64,000 nucleotides of DNA, taken from Stenocarpella maydis (Eukaryota > Ascomycota > Sordariomycetes > Diaporthales > Diaporthaceae). Below are positions 23,105-33,831 of the stretch, piece by piece. The notes beneath the pieces are model-generated. The model was not told where the DNA came from and searched no databases. It saw nothing but the letters and a program-made list of their open reading frames with translations. Made by a program: the position numbers and the translations under genes. Numbering within the stretch: position 1 is the first letter of the stretch; every line of letters begins with the position of its first letter. The DNA is taken from positions 32,521 to 96,520 of the forward strand of contig NQMI01000029.1 of the NCBI GenBank assembly GCA_002270565.1, written 5' to 3'.

Positions 23105-26100
23105 AAAATAAAAAAGAGTCATGAGCGGGCGCAGCTGATGATGCGTGGACCACTTTTTGTTTGTGCGGCAGCACCATCATGCCTCGAGTGCAGACCAAGG
23201 CATCATGCACACACGCCTTCCTGGCTTGCTAAACTGCGCTTTGGCCAGGGTCTTGGAATTCCGAACCACCTCGCGAGTCACAGGTCAACCGTCTGCCCGC
23301 ATCAGATACACGATTCTTCCACCCATGTCTGCCGGCGCCGAGACCCGCAACTACCACCAGGTAACTCGAGCGCCAGCCCTTCCGCCTTATACGGTGCACC
23401 GCTCACCTCTTGGCGTGTTCGCGATGCGCCACTCGCTCGCTACGTCTCTTCTAGTTGCCTCTCAGAATGGATGTCGCCGTGAGCGGAGTACTATCGTCTG
23501 TTGGAACCCAACTCCCTGGCCCCAATGTGGTCATGACTCGCCGCACGATTCCGGTTGCGCCCGAGTACATGTTGCCATTGGTATTTCAGCGCCGGCAATC
23601 CGACATGCCGGTACCGCGACACCAGATCCGGCTGGACTGCTTCCTCCCCTTGTCCACCATACCCTTCTTTGGCACAGACGGCCTTGGAAGAAAAAAAGCT
23701 TGGCGTAAATTCGAGGGCTGGCTTGTGATGATGGGCATGATGACACGCATGAAGCTGATCTCTCGTTATCTGTAAGGCTGGGAAAGGGAGGGGTCTTGCC
23801 TTTTCTGGTGCGAGGTGAGTCTACACGCGATAATGCCCGCAGTGGACAGACGTATGTGTGCCCGCCGCCATCTCACGTGCGGGCTGCCAACCCCCCGGAG
23901 GAAGCTGAGTCCATTCGACTCTTTTTGCCCTCCTATCCTGATGAGTACCACAATGCCATCATCGTTCGTCTGAACATTTCCGAGCCATGAGTCAGCATGC
24001 CACAAATAACCAAGCCGACTGCTTCGCGCAGAGTAAGGCAACCAGGGAGCATCATGCGATGCGGTGAGGACGACCATCCTGCTCATCCACCGTACCCACG
24101 TGCCATTGTTTCGAAAACCCAATGTACATTGCGCGACGCCCCCGTTGTCTCGTGACCCAAAGCCTCGTAACACTGGTCTGTCCATGGCATGAGGTGAGTG
24201 TGAGAAAAGGGCGACGACGGCATTCGAGTGGGTGGCCTGCCTCGTCAGGCCCTACGGTCCACGACGACTTGTGGGACCAGGGCGCCCTCGACGGCGGCCG
24301 TCGTCGAACGAAGTGCTCGAAACGGGGGTTATTCCCACAAGCCCAACATAGCCCCACTCGCTTGCAGGTGCTACAGGGCACGCCCGGCAAATTTTCTAAT
24401 TCTTCCCTCGCCCCCTGCCTCTTTCTTTCATTCCTTTGACCTTCTATTTCCCCCCTCTTCCCCCTCCCCCTTCCAAACCAGGTTCTTACATCCAAGTATT
24501 ATAGACTATCATCCCTGACCGCTGCCGCTGGCTGGCCGCATGCATGCATGCAGACCTGCATTGTAACAGCTTTCCCCAGACTCGGCTTCACCTGCTTCTT
24601 GGTAGGGCCATATGCACTGGCAAGTGCCGGGGGGGGGGATATGGGTGCTGCACTGTGGGTGTCCCCACCCTCGAGGAGGGCCACATAAAGGTCCCGAGAT
24701 ATGCTATGTATGCAATAGGTTGATGGGCGGTGCCCTATTTTGTGAGACTGACTTACCGCCCCGTGAGGAAACATCAGATCACCTCCCGGGGGGCCCAGGG
24801 AGCGCGAAGAGGGTTGGTGGGGGGTGGTGTGCGGTTGTGAGGTCATCTGTCCCCGCCCTCCCTTGGCGCAAGTGGGTTCGCGATGCCCGCTGGGTTGGAT
24901 TTCAGGTGCTCGGCTTGGCTTGGCTTGGGGGTTATTGTGTACGGGTTGGCAAACATGTGGACACTACCACTCTACAACACTACGCTCTCCATTTCCCCCC
25001 TCCCAGCCAGGAGTCTCAGGATCATGAGGCTATCGTGCTACAACGCTGTCCTACCAAACCCACCGGTGCGCGGCGGTTGCAGACATGTCGTCCCGGGGGA
25101 AGCTTTCCTTCCGTGCTGTGTTTCTCACGAGCCGTCCCCTCTCTCTCATGTTTAGTGTCCCTCACCCATAGCGGAGACACGAACAGGAGGAAACTTGATA
25201 CATACCTCAACAATGGTCGGCGGCAGTTCCGATGGAGGGTATGAGTGGTACCTGACGATGGACTGATGCTGGAGCAATATACGGGCCCCAGCCCCGCTGT
25301 ATTCACAATGTTCGGTCGCGAGGACCTCGATCTCCACGGTCCGCCCCGGTGACAGGGCATGACCCATGGACCGTACCGGCCTGCGCTGGGAAACGGGGAA
25401 CAGATATTTTCCCCATCCGCGAGACCATCGAAAGGTGTGGAAGTCCTAGGAATCTTTTCTTTATGTCGTGCCTTGCGCAGGCACCCCGTGGCACACTACT
25501 GGATGCCCGCTGGCCAGAGAGAAAAGACTTGACGTGGCCGCCCCCGGGCACTCACTGTTTCCCTGTTCTGGCCGGGGCGGAGTGATCTCGATCGCTCGAT
25601 GCTCCACCAGTGACCCGCCCCGTCTCTCTGTGTTAACCTAGCCGCGTACCACCGGAAACAGTCATGCCTGGCGTCCATTCCTTCATTCTGGCGGTTCGTC
25701 CAGACTGTGAGGATGTCACGCAAGGTAGTATGTGGAGGGTTGGGGCCCTCTTGGGGGGGGGGCTGTGTGACCTGTCCTTGGCACGATAATTTGTCAAATT
25801 GTGGCATGCCGAATGAGGGAATATTTGATGTTTGGTTTTTTTTAGCTTACTTGTTATATAAGTAGTTATTAATACGGATCTGGGCACAAGAACTATACGT
25901 GTAGGTAGTGCCCAAGGTTGGAGGGTTTCCGCAGATCCGCGCACGTTTTCTACGATGGGGGGCGATTCGAAACTCTATTACATGGGTTCCGATTGCATGT
26001 CAAGTTCGGATGTTCTAGACTGTTCCTATACAGGAGTAATAAATATAAGATTAAGATCGCGCTCTCATGACCTAGTAAGTCCGATGGACCTAGGTAGTGA

Positions 26101-28600
26101 TGGTTTAATTGGGTATAATGTTATCACTGGCTGTTTTATCGAAGGAAATGGAATCACCATGGACCACGAGAACTAAGGTTCTTTCACGGCCAGCCCCTCT
26201 GAAACCTCAGTTATCCCTGATAAGCTTTAGCTGACATGTGTCAATCAGAGGAGTAGGGTGTTCACCAGTATGCAGGGAAGTGTTCTCGTTATTCGGAGGG
26301 TACGCCCCTTGCGCGGAACTTGTTGCCCTACCTTCGTATCCCGGACGAACTGGTGGGTGGCGTAGTATGCTGGAACTTGATTGCTCTCTGATACCTTCAC
26401 GTGTGAAAGGCCATGAATGATGCGGAAAGCACGGAGGCAACAACAGGCTTGGTAAATAGGTCATAGTGACCATGAGATCGCAGATGGGACCGGGGGGGGG
26501 GGCGATGGGGAGGCGGAGTTTGATCTAGTATGTTCTGGGATGGGAATTCCTCGCTTTCGTGCTTTTTACCAGAGCCCACTGTCCACACCTAATGCCCCGT
26601 TTAACTAAGTAATACAACTTTTAGGAGGAATGCATTCGCACGTGCGTGCTGTGTTGGGCGGTGTCAACATGTCATGTAGACGAGTTTAGAACCACTTCAC
26701 TTGATGCAGCGGTCATGGTCTCTTTCTTTTCAGGAAATTCTGGTGTGTTTCAGTGTGGAAATTACAATACGCAGGCATTTCATCTGTCCTTAGGAGTTTC
26801 CCCTCGTCAGTACCCTCAAAGGTTTATCAAATGTTTTGCTCGCATGAAAATGCCTTACGTCCATGGTTACAATACCACACAAGGCTTTTATAATCACTAC
26901 CTCGAAACTCATCCAGATAAAATATTTGGAGACTAGCGCTAGTTTTGATACAGGCGCAATATATCCTGCAGGAGGCCTTTGTACACTACAGGTGAGCTTA
27001 ACGTACCCTAGGGTAGTCAGTAGGTTCAGCCCACACAGCGATGAACACAGCACAGTGGTAAATTTACGAAACGCGTCCAAGAAACGCATAATTTTGTAAT
27101 TCTAGATAGTATCGATATCTTTGTTATTTGCATCTTGAATATAATGTGGGGTGTTTACTTTGCTTGACATCCTCTACGTCGTCCGAGACAAGCAGCTAGC
27201 CCATGGGTTGTTTACAAACATATTCACCAGAGTGAAATGTTACATCTACGCAGGAAACGCGCCGTCTGGAAGAGAGCCGCGGAAGAGCTTTCTCAAATTT
27301 TTTGTTGGAGACACATACCTGGGTACTAGTAGAGACAATGTCCTCTTGTCGTAAGAATAAAACACTACGGCTCGTCAATATGCATGATATGTTGACTATG
27401 AGCTCTGGGCATGACCAAGGACGGTATGGTGAATGATACGTATTCATCACCAAACAGGAAAAAGTGTCTAGAAGCAAGAAAGGAAACTGTAAGCTGCTAG
27501 TCTCAAGGACTTAAACTTAGGTGGGCACAGTATATTCACTCAATACCTAGGTATCGTGATGAGACTATCAACTATGAGTCTGCAGAGGTTAAGATAGCAG
27601 TAATCATGCAGATAAATGATGACACATGAATAACCAATAATATTTGAGACACCATACTCGAGCTGGCCAATCCCAGCCTTTGCTGTCGAAACACGTCTAC
27701 ATAGGTTCTGTCTAGAAACCAAGTAGAATTTTAATGTTTAACTGAACGTTGACAGAGACATAATGAAACTGGTTACGCTATACTGAGAAATGAAGTTGCG
27801 AACATAAGGCCGCATGGACAACGTTCTTGAAGGCACTTGCAAGCTCTAAGGACATGGAATTTCTGCTCAAGTGGATCTCAGTGGGTTACACATGTCAAAT
27901 CTATCTAAGTATTACTCTTTCACTAAATTCCCAAACAAAAGGATTGGACCCTGCTCATGGGCGCTGTCCCCCCCCCCCAACCCGGTGATGCCGTACTTTA
28001 TGGTGCTAGCCAAGTAACCTTGTTGCCAGAGTACCTAGGTAGTCAATATGGTAAGATAACTAAATAACAACAAATGACAGTTATAGCCTTGTTTCAGCCC
28101 AGTACAACCATTGGAAATGATTATGATTAGTTATCAAACGGTGACCGTATGTTGACTGAGACGAAGCAACGGTAATGCACTATTTTCTCGCGCGGAAAAA
28201 AACTCAACTGGTCGGAAACGGACGCTCGATTAAGATTCACAGGCTGTTCAACAAACACCAGGAATTGAGAAGGGCGATCCAGATTCGATGGCAGTCACAG
28301 CTTTGGCAATTAGTAATATGACTGGCCTCCGTCTCTTTTAGTCCTAAGGTAAGCCAAGCTCCTAGATAGATCTTTCCCTTGGCTCATACTACAGCGTGTT
28401 GATCCTCCGGGGATGGTGCCTTGCAATTCATTCTATTTTCAAGGAAATACAATATCACACCGAAAATAGACATCACAAAACCTCCACAATGCCCCCAAAA
28501 GATAAAATAGACCTTGGGGCCGCTGGCTCAATTGTCAGCCCTAGTATCTACATTCTATTGCCAGCCTGAAGCAATCGTCAACTCGCCAATTGTCAACTCG
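23105..28600. other. Gene-poor stretch, about 5.5 kb
   Basis: No gene could be supported. A 210-codon plus ORF (24612-25244) is Gly/Trp/Cys-rich through G-runs and is overlapped by antisense ORFs. From about 25.8 to 28.5 kb the composition becomes more A/T-rich and the ORFs shorter, without the extreme bias of the 28.8-30.3 kb block. Several TACCTAGGTA-like motifs occur (near 26090, 27545, 28035). Confidence 0.5.
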
Positions 28601-29710
28601 CACACCCAGCGGCCCAGGGATTAGCGGAGCGGGATGTGTATCTCGTATGCTTCGCGTGCGAGATATGCTGGCCCACTCCGTTGCTGGGACTATAGCGGCG
28701 GCGGCTACCACCTCGGGAAGACTGGGTTGATAATATCTGGGACTGAGGCAGGAAACCATTATCACCATTATCTCGCTCGCCCTCGTCTTGAGTACCCTGG
28801 GTGAGCTGATGAATGCACTCATGGTAGTAGTCAATAGGATCCTTATTAGCTATAGGGTGGAATTTAGCAAGAGGAAACTTATGAAGGCAACCGATATAGA
28901 TCGACCTAGACTGGTTGTCCTAGGGGGTTGGCTGCTCTTTATTATTAATGTTATTATAGTAGATGTAGATCTCCGGGTGAGTGCTGCTTTATAGTTGAGG
29001 GTAGTAGCGAATGCTATAGGTTGAATACTCAAACTAGTTGCTATTGTTATTACTACCTGGAATACCTATAGCAGCTTGCTGCTAGCTAAGGAAGGCTTGG
29101 GTTGGTTATATAGGGTCTAGGATCTTACTGTAGTAATGCTAGTACTAATGCTCATGCTGCTTAGCAAGATAATGATTATAAGCATGCTACTTGGCATTAG
29201 TATATCCTTTAACGCATTTATAATGGTGGAATAGCTTAGAGAGCCTATGATAAATGCTAGTCTAGCCTTTAAAGATCTGAGAAGTAGGCCTATTATGATT
29301 AATGCTAGAACCTAATATACTTTGGCTTGGGAGGATTAACTTATGTTAGGGATATTGGCTATAGGTTGGTAAAGTGCTGTAATTATACCTTAGCTGCCTG
29401 GTTGGGGACTCTATTTTAACCTTGCTGCCGGCAGGTTGGCTTGATAGCGGGGCAACTTTAATAACTTCCTATGTGGCTTAGGCAAGTGGATGATACCTAG
29501 AAGTAGCAGGCTTCTTACGCTAACTGGGTTATATGGCGAGACTGGGTGCTAGGCGATGGGGCTGAAGATAAGCTGGGTGCTGGGACTCTTAGCGTTTAGC
29601 AGGGTTAGCACCCTTAGGAGGGGATATTGATTCTGCAGCTGCCTGATGATAAGGCAGAGAGAGGGCGGAAAGGGCTTGCTAAATAGTAGATCCTTGGGAC
29701 TATAGAGTGT

Positions 29711-30031
29711 TTAGCAGAAATTTCTATAGATGAGGATGGGGGGTCTTGCCTTTATAGCCTGGTGGGCAGACCAATAGGTAAAGTAGTTCTTTACTGGCTG
29801 CTTGCCGCGCTTTGGGGTAAATTGCGTGAGGGATTTAATGTTCTGGCAGCTATAATACTGCTTAGTGATACCCTTGATCTTATAGTTGTAGATCTCGCTG
29901 TTATTATGAGCATTGCGTTTGTGGGGTTTGAAAGGGTCCTCACTACCGCCTGGCGGGTCGGGAGGAGGAGGGCTAGCAGTAGCTGACATATTAAGTATAG
30001 CTGTAAAGACTGCAGGAGGATATTTTAGCAA
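29711..30031 (-). pseudogene. ORF fragment inside the A/T-rich element (gag-like, tentative)
   Basis: A 106-codon open stretch on the minus strand begins MLKYPPAVFTAILNMSAT and contains a Pro-rich segment, then DPFKPHKRNAHNNSEIYNYK and YYSCQNIKSLTQFTPK. Its Lys/Asn/Tyr-rich make-up is what mutated C-to-T coding DNA gives. It may be the start of a former element protein, since further minus-strand fragments near 28700-28990 (for example YYHECIHQLTQGTQDEGER) also look coding. No catalytic motif is seen. It lies within the inverted-repeat-bounded block and is presumed dead. Confidence 0.35.
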
Positions 30032-30331
30032 TGGGAATTACTTCTAATAATGGGAATTAGTTAATAAGGAAAGAATTAGATATAGGTTAGAGGAAAAAAG
30101 TTGATATTAATGGTTAACATTGGTGGGAATAGTAGTATGCAGGAAGCAAACCATCTGCGGCAGGCACTAGTAGCTGCAGCCCCTGGCTAACTAAGTAACC
30201 CAAGTACGCTCTATATCAACCATGCCTCTTTATTATTAATACTATAGAAACTGCTAAATGATATAAATTAACTATTTTAAAGCAACTTAGTAATAGATTT
30301 AGTCTGTTCTGAAGGTATCCTTTTGTTATTT

Positions 30332-30424
30332 CTAGGGGGTTCCCCCCTAGGACCCCCTGCCTGCGGCGCTGAGCCTGCAGCGCCTTACCATGCCCCCTTC
30401 CGGCCCACGCCCCCTTCCGGCTTG
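30332..30424. repeat. GC-rich hairpins and a short duplicated motif
   Basis: CTAGGGGG at 30332-30339 pairs with CCCCCTAG at 30343-30350 around a 3-base loop. GGCGCTG at 30365-30371 pairs with CAGCGCC at 30378-30384. The motif CGCCCCCTTCCGG (first copy TGCCCCCTTCCGG) occurs twice within 30390-30420. The cluster stands out against the A/T-rich surroundings and lies near the right end of the element relic. Confidence 0.7.
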
Positions 30425-30464
30425 CGCCTTCCTCTTTAATAACGGATGATTTTTAATGATATGT

Positions 30465-30465
30465 N
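30465..30465. other. Ambiguous base (N)
   Basis: The only undetermined base in the window. It shows that the assembly has low-confidence spots near the repeat. Confidence 0.95.
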
Positions 30466-30659
30466 TTCTTAACAATTTCCTCTCAGCTAAATACTTTCAG
30501 AGGTACATTATCATTGACCAATCAAGACTTAAGGATTCTCAACGGACCAATCCAGACTCAGATAACTTTCGGGTAATTACGCTGGGTAAGAACGCTACGC
30601 GGGCCGTATATCTCGCACGCTTCGCATGCTCGATACACGTCCCGCTCCGCTGAATAAAG

Positions 30660-31382
30660 AAACGCAAGGAACCTCCTCCTGAGCACCCGGATCTCATAGC
30701 GGGACCAAACAAGATCCGAAAATTAGATGATGAGAAGATAGGCGCCTTCCAAGGCAAGCTCTCATCAGCAGTCTCAGGCGCGATGGACAGTCAGGTGAGC
30801 ATTGAATGCACCGTAGATCTCGGGAAGTACGCTTCGGAGACGGGGCCTTGAGGCTACTCGACAACAAAGATGGGCCGTTCATAGCGCAGATGCTGATAGT
30901 TCCGGACGGCCGTGTGGGGTGTTGAAGGGGGGGGGGTGTGGATAGATGCTCGCCGAGATCAGGCATCTGTAGGGGAAGCTAGCTGTCGAAACGAGAAGGA
31001 TCAAATGATTGAAAGGGTGAGAAGGTTCTCGCCTAGCTCCAGGAACTGATAGCAATGGACCCGGAGGGGCAGCAAGGCCTAGCAGCCGACCTCGAGGGGC
31101 GAGGATTCTGCATGGATATACGAAGCATCGTGGAGAGCGTGTATGTTGTGGATGGACTCAATGCTGAGAGGCAAAAGCACTCCTAATCGAAGAAATGGCA
31201 GATAAACAAGCGCCAACAGCCCAGCTACTACAGACACGATGATCCTCAATACGACACCTACATCAGTGAATGCTTCCAGGTAATGTACTAGGTCAGCGAG
31301 ACTGACGGACTGTGGTTAGACGAGTCCCAGCACACCCTTCAAGGGGAGAAGAAGGGGCGCTACGATCTGAACCTAGACTGAC
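30660..31382 (+). pseudogene. Remnants of an unidentified coding sequence
   Basis: Directly right of the element relic, plus-strand translation gives protein-like pieces: LIAGPNKIRKLDDEKIGAFQ followed by GKLSSAVSGAMDSQVSIECT (about 30690-30850). Further on, from the ATG at 31054, comes MDPEGQQGLAADLEGRGFCM, then SKKWQINKRQQPSYYRHDDP and LWLDESQHTLQGEKKGRYDL up to a stop near 31380. The second piece keeps one frame through at least two internal stops (TAA near 31183, TAG near 31288), which suggests decay of a formerly open gene. I do not recognise the family. Confidence 0.4.
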
Positions 31383-31751
31383 CGTGCCTGACGCACAGCG
31401 AAAAATATATCAGTTTCAAAATAAGCCTATTAGGATACTACGAGGTTGATGGAGCAGGTTGAAAAGATGTGCATATGGGACATGTTGGGCAGTTACCCAT
31501 CTGGACACCGCCGGAACACTTGAAAGACACATTAACACTACTGCACAGATGAGACTCGGCCCCGGCCGAGAAGAAGGTATACACCTTGAGCACCTGCGAA
31601 GCCGACGCGGCAAGCTTACCGTGTTCTGTCGTTGGGCGCAGCACTCGCCTCCTGCAGTCACAAGTCTGAGGGTGTCTCGGACGGCTCGGAGAAAACCCTT
31701 GTTTCACAATGCTGTGATGCTTTGCCATGCCACTTTGTTCTCGTCGAAAAT

Positions 31752-32825
31752 CTACCATAATTTAGACCCGAATGATGGTTTATCTGGCCGGTAGGCCACG
31801 AGGTGATCCAGTATCTTGCCGTTTTCCAACGCCTTACCATCCAGCATGTCGACCTTGTACTTGGCGCCCTTTACCTCGATCTTGGCGAATCCCACCCTCG
31901 TCAGAGCCCTCGTAATCCCGCCAAAGGGGCCCTTGACCGCCCTGCCGAGGGCCCCGAACGGCGCCGCGATCCTGTCCATGGCGCCCCCGCGGGGGCCCGG
32001 GACCTCTGCCCGCGACGCGCCGCCCCTGCCCGCGGGCGTGGACTGCAGCTTGAAGGGCAGCACGACCTCGTCGGGGGCGGCGACGATCTTCCTGGGCGGC
32101 AGCAGCGGGACCAGCGGGATGACGGCGACCTCGAGCGCGATGGGGCTCGCGTTGAGCGCGGCCAGCGACCGCTCCTCCTGCCTGGACCTCTTGGCGGCGC
32201 CGCCCGCCAGGCACGAGGGCGGCAGCAGGCCGCGCGGCACCGCCGTGACGGAGCGGACGATGTTGGCGGCGCTCAGCGCGAAGTAGCTGCCGAAGTAGCC
32301 CATGATCAGCAGGATGGGCACGAAGGCGTGCGGCACCCACCAGGCGAGCCCCTCGGGCGGGTGCACCATGATGGCCCAGTAGTGGACGCCGACGTAGCCC
32401 ATGCAGAAGACCGACGCCGAGAGCGCCGATGCGCGCAGCCAGAAGTGCGAGGGCGCCTCGTAGAGAACGGTGCGCTCGCCGCGCCGCGCCAGGCGCTCGG
32501 CGACGGAGAGGGCGGCGGCGGCGGCGGCGGCGGCGGTCGTCGCTGCTGCGGGCGGTGTTGGGCTGGACTGTGGGCGGTACGGGAGGGTCGGCGGCGGCGG
32601 TGGCTTCTTGGGGGCTGGCTTCTGCTTCCTGGCGGGGGCGGCGGAGGGTTTTTGTTTGGCGCGGAGGTAGGCTGAGGTCTCGAAGGTGCGTGTGGCTCGT
32701 ACTGTCCGGGGCGCATGTAGTATTGGTGCTGCGCAGGGCTGAAGGCGGGTTTGAAGGCTGGCGGACCGGGGAAGCAGGAGGATCAGGTCACGACCGAAGC
32801 CATAGCCCCTCGAGCAGAAGGCCAT
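31752..32825 (-). CDS. Putative mitochondrial membrane protein with two transmembrane helices
   Basis: A single-exon reading frame of 357 residues from the ATG at 32825, which has an ideal context (GCCACCATGG). The same frame is open to an upstream ATG at 32915, which would add 30 Pro-rich residues. The N-terminus (MAFCSRGYGFGRDL...) is Arg-rich without acids, like a mitochondrial presequence. A Pro/Lys and poly-Ala linker follows, then APSHFWLRASALSAS leading into two hydrophobic helices (about 140-165 and 172-200) and a C-terminal soluble part ending PDKPSFGSKLW. A short lumenal/matrix two-helix core is reminiscent of TMEM186/TMEM223-type proteins, but I would not assign it. It is divergent from PDX1, with about 1 kb between the starts. 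Confidence 0.75.
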   Translation of the reverse strand: MAFCSRGYGFGRDLILLLPRSASLQTRLQPCAAPILHAPRTVRATRTFETSAYLRAKQKPSAAPARKQKPAPKKPPPPPTLPYRPQSSPTPPAAATTAAAAAAAALSVAERLARRGERTVLYEAPSHFWLRASALSASVFCMGYVGVHYWAIMVHPPEGLAWWVPHAFVPILLIMGYFGSYFALSAANIVRSVTAVPRGLLPPSCLAGGAAKRSRQEERSLAALNASPIALEVAVIPLVPLLPPRKIVAAPDEVVLPFKLQSTPAGRGGASRAEVPGPRGGAMDRIAAPFGALGRAVKGPFGGITRALTRVGFAKIEVKGAKYKVDMLDGKALENGKILDHLVAYRPDKPSFGSKLW

Positions 32826-33831
32826 GGTGGCAGGGCCGGCCGGGGATGGGCTCGGGTGCTGAGGTCTCGTAGCTCTGTGGACTGGGCTGGCAAGAAACTC
32901 CCCTGGCAGGTCCAAGAGGAAGGCAAAAGGAACAGGTCGGAAGCGGAATCATGTGAAGTCGGAGTGCGCCCAGAGCTCCCAAAAATCATGGGCCGGCGAC
33001 AGGGATGTGGGCCAATGGCCTACCCAGCAGGCCGGGACTGCTCCCTGGCGCATGGACCTTCGTCTCTCTCACGGATTGACTGCTTCCTAGACCTACAACA
33101 CATGTGCTTGGGACGGAGTGGCATCTACATCAAGTACCTGTGGGTAGTAGGCTTGCAAGATCCCCGAGACCACAGACTGGGATGTCGTCATATTGGAATA
33201 CGTCCTGCAGATGATTTGGAAACAGGAAAAGACGGAACTGGCACCTGCTCACTGCCACAAGTCTCCTCCAGTGCTGCACATTTAATCCCACGAGATGGCA
33301 TTGGTTGGCTGTTGTGCCCAGCTCTTGGCTCACGGTCAGATGCGGTACGTACCGGAGTCTCAAGTGCGGGACTGCAAGGCGAGGGAGGTATCTGCTATGT
33401 AGTCCAGAGAAATGTCGACATGATTCTCCAGAAATGCGTATTGGCTCGACAGCCCCTCAAAAAGCCCAACAGGTCAAGGCTACAGGAGCCTCCGACTGCC
33501 GTTCAGAAGCAAAACAAAGAGTACAAGTCGTGATCTCCAGCGTGTGTTATTCATTCATGCACCGGTACCTGCGAGAACGGGCAGGTCAGCGCTAGGGGGC
33601 ATCGGTCCTTGAGCTGCTCCTGCTGGATCCCTGTCGGGCAAAAAGCTCATCAATTGGGGAGACCCGGACCCCGATCGCTTCCCAACAGAGGGCCAAATTA
33701 TTTCTCGCTGCCCGCGACAGACTTCCCCTCCGCCATCGCACCCGCCAGCACCCTGCCTCGCCCTCGCCCACGTCGCCAGCTCACTCACCTGCGCTCCCAT
33801 ACCGAGGGGCCTCTGTCACGAGTTGCCGGCC
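32826..33831. promoter_or_regulatory. Divergent intergenic region between the membrane protein and PDX1
   Basis: About 1 kb separates the two start codons and must contain both promoters. The plus-strand 260-codon ORF 32751-33533 runs antisense across the 5' end of the minus gene and shows no domain. No TATA box or named operator could be assigned. Confidence 0.4.

Larger units (their letters stand above)
28622..30652. mobile_element. A/T-rich element relic with diverged inverted terminal repeats
   Basis: A roughly 50-base segment at 28622-28672 (core AGCGGAGCGGGA, then GTGTAT and GCGTGCGAGATAT) reappears in reverse complement at 30603-30652. The two copies differ mainly in a short central stretch. 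They bracket about 2 kb whose interior (28.8-30.3 kb) is A/T-rich and studded with stops, as after RIP. The inside holds one open minus-strand fragment (29711-30031) and a GC-rich hairpin cluster near the right end. The pattern fits a decayed transposon, but the class is not identifiable: no transposase or reverse-transcriptase motif is readable. Confidence 0.55.

Noticed and set aside
24612..25244. 210-codon plus-strand ORF
   Set aside because: Gly/Trp/Cys-rich composition caused by G-runs, antisense ORFs of similar size, no recognisable domain.
31803..32675. 290-codon plus-strand ORF
   Set aside because: It is exactly antisense to the GC-rich membrane-protein gene and is Arg/Gly/Ala-rich, the usual shadow of GC-biased codons.
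32751..33533. 260-codon plus-strand ORF
   Set aside because: It overlaps the 5' end of the minus-strand gene and its promoter; no domain or convincing start context.
33609..33831. Longer N-terminus for PDX1
   Set aside because: No ATG opens the extension, and splicing 33914-34002 from the ATG at 33832 yields a proper presequence.
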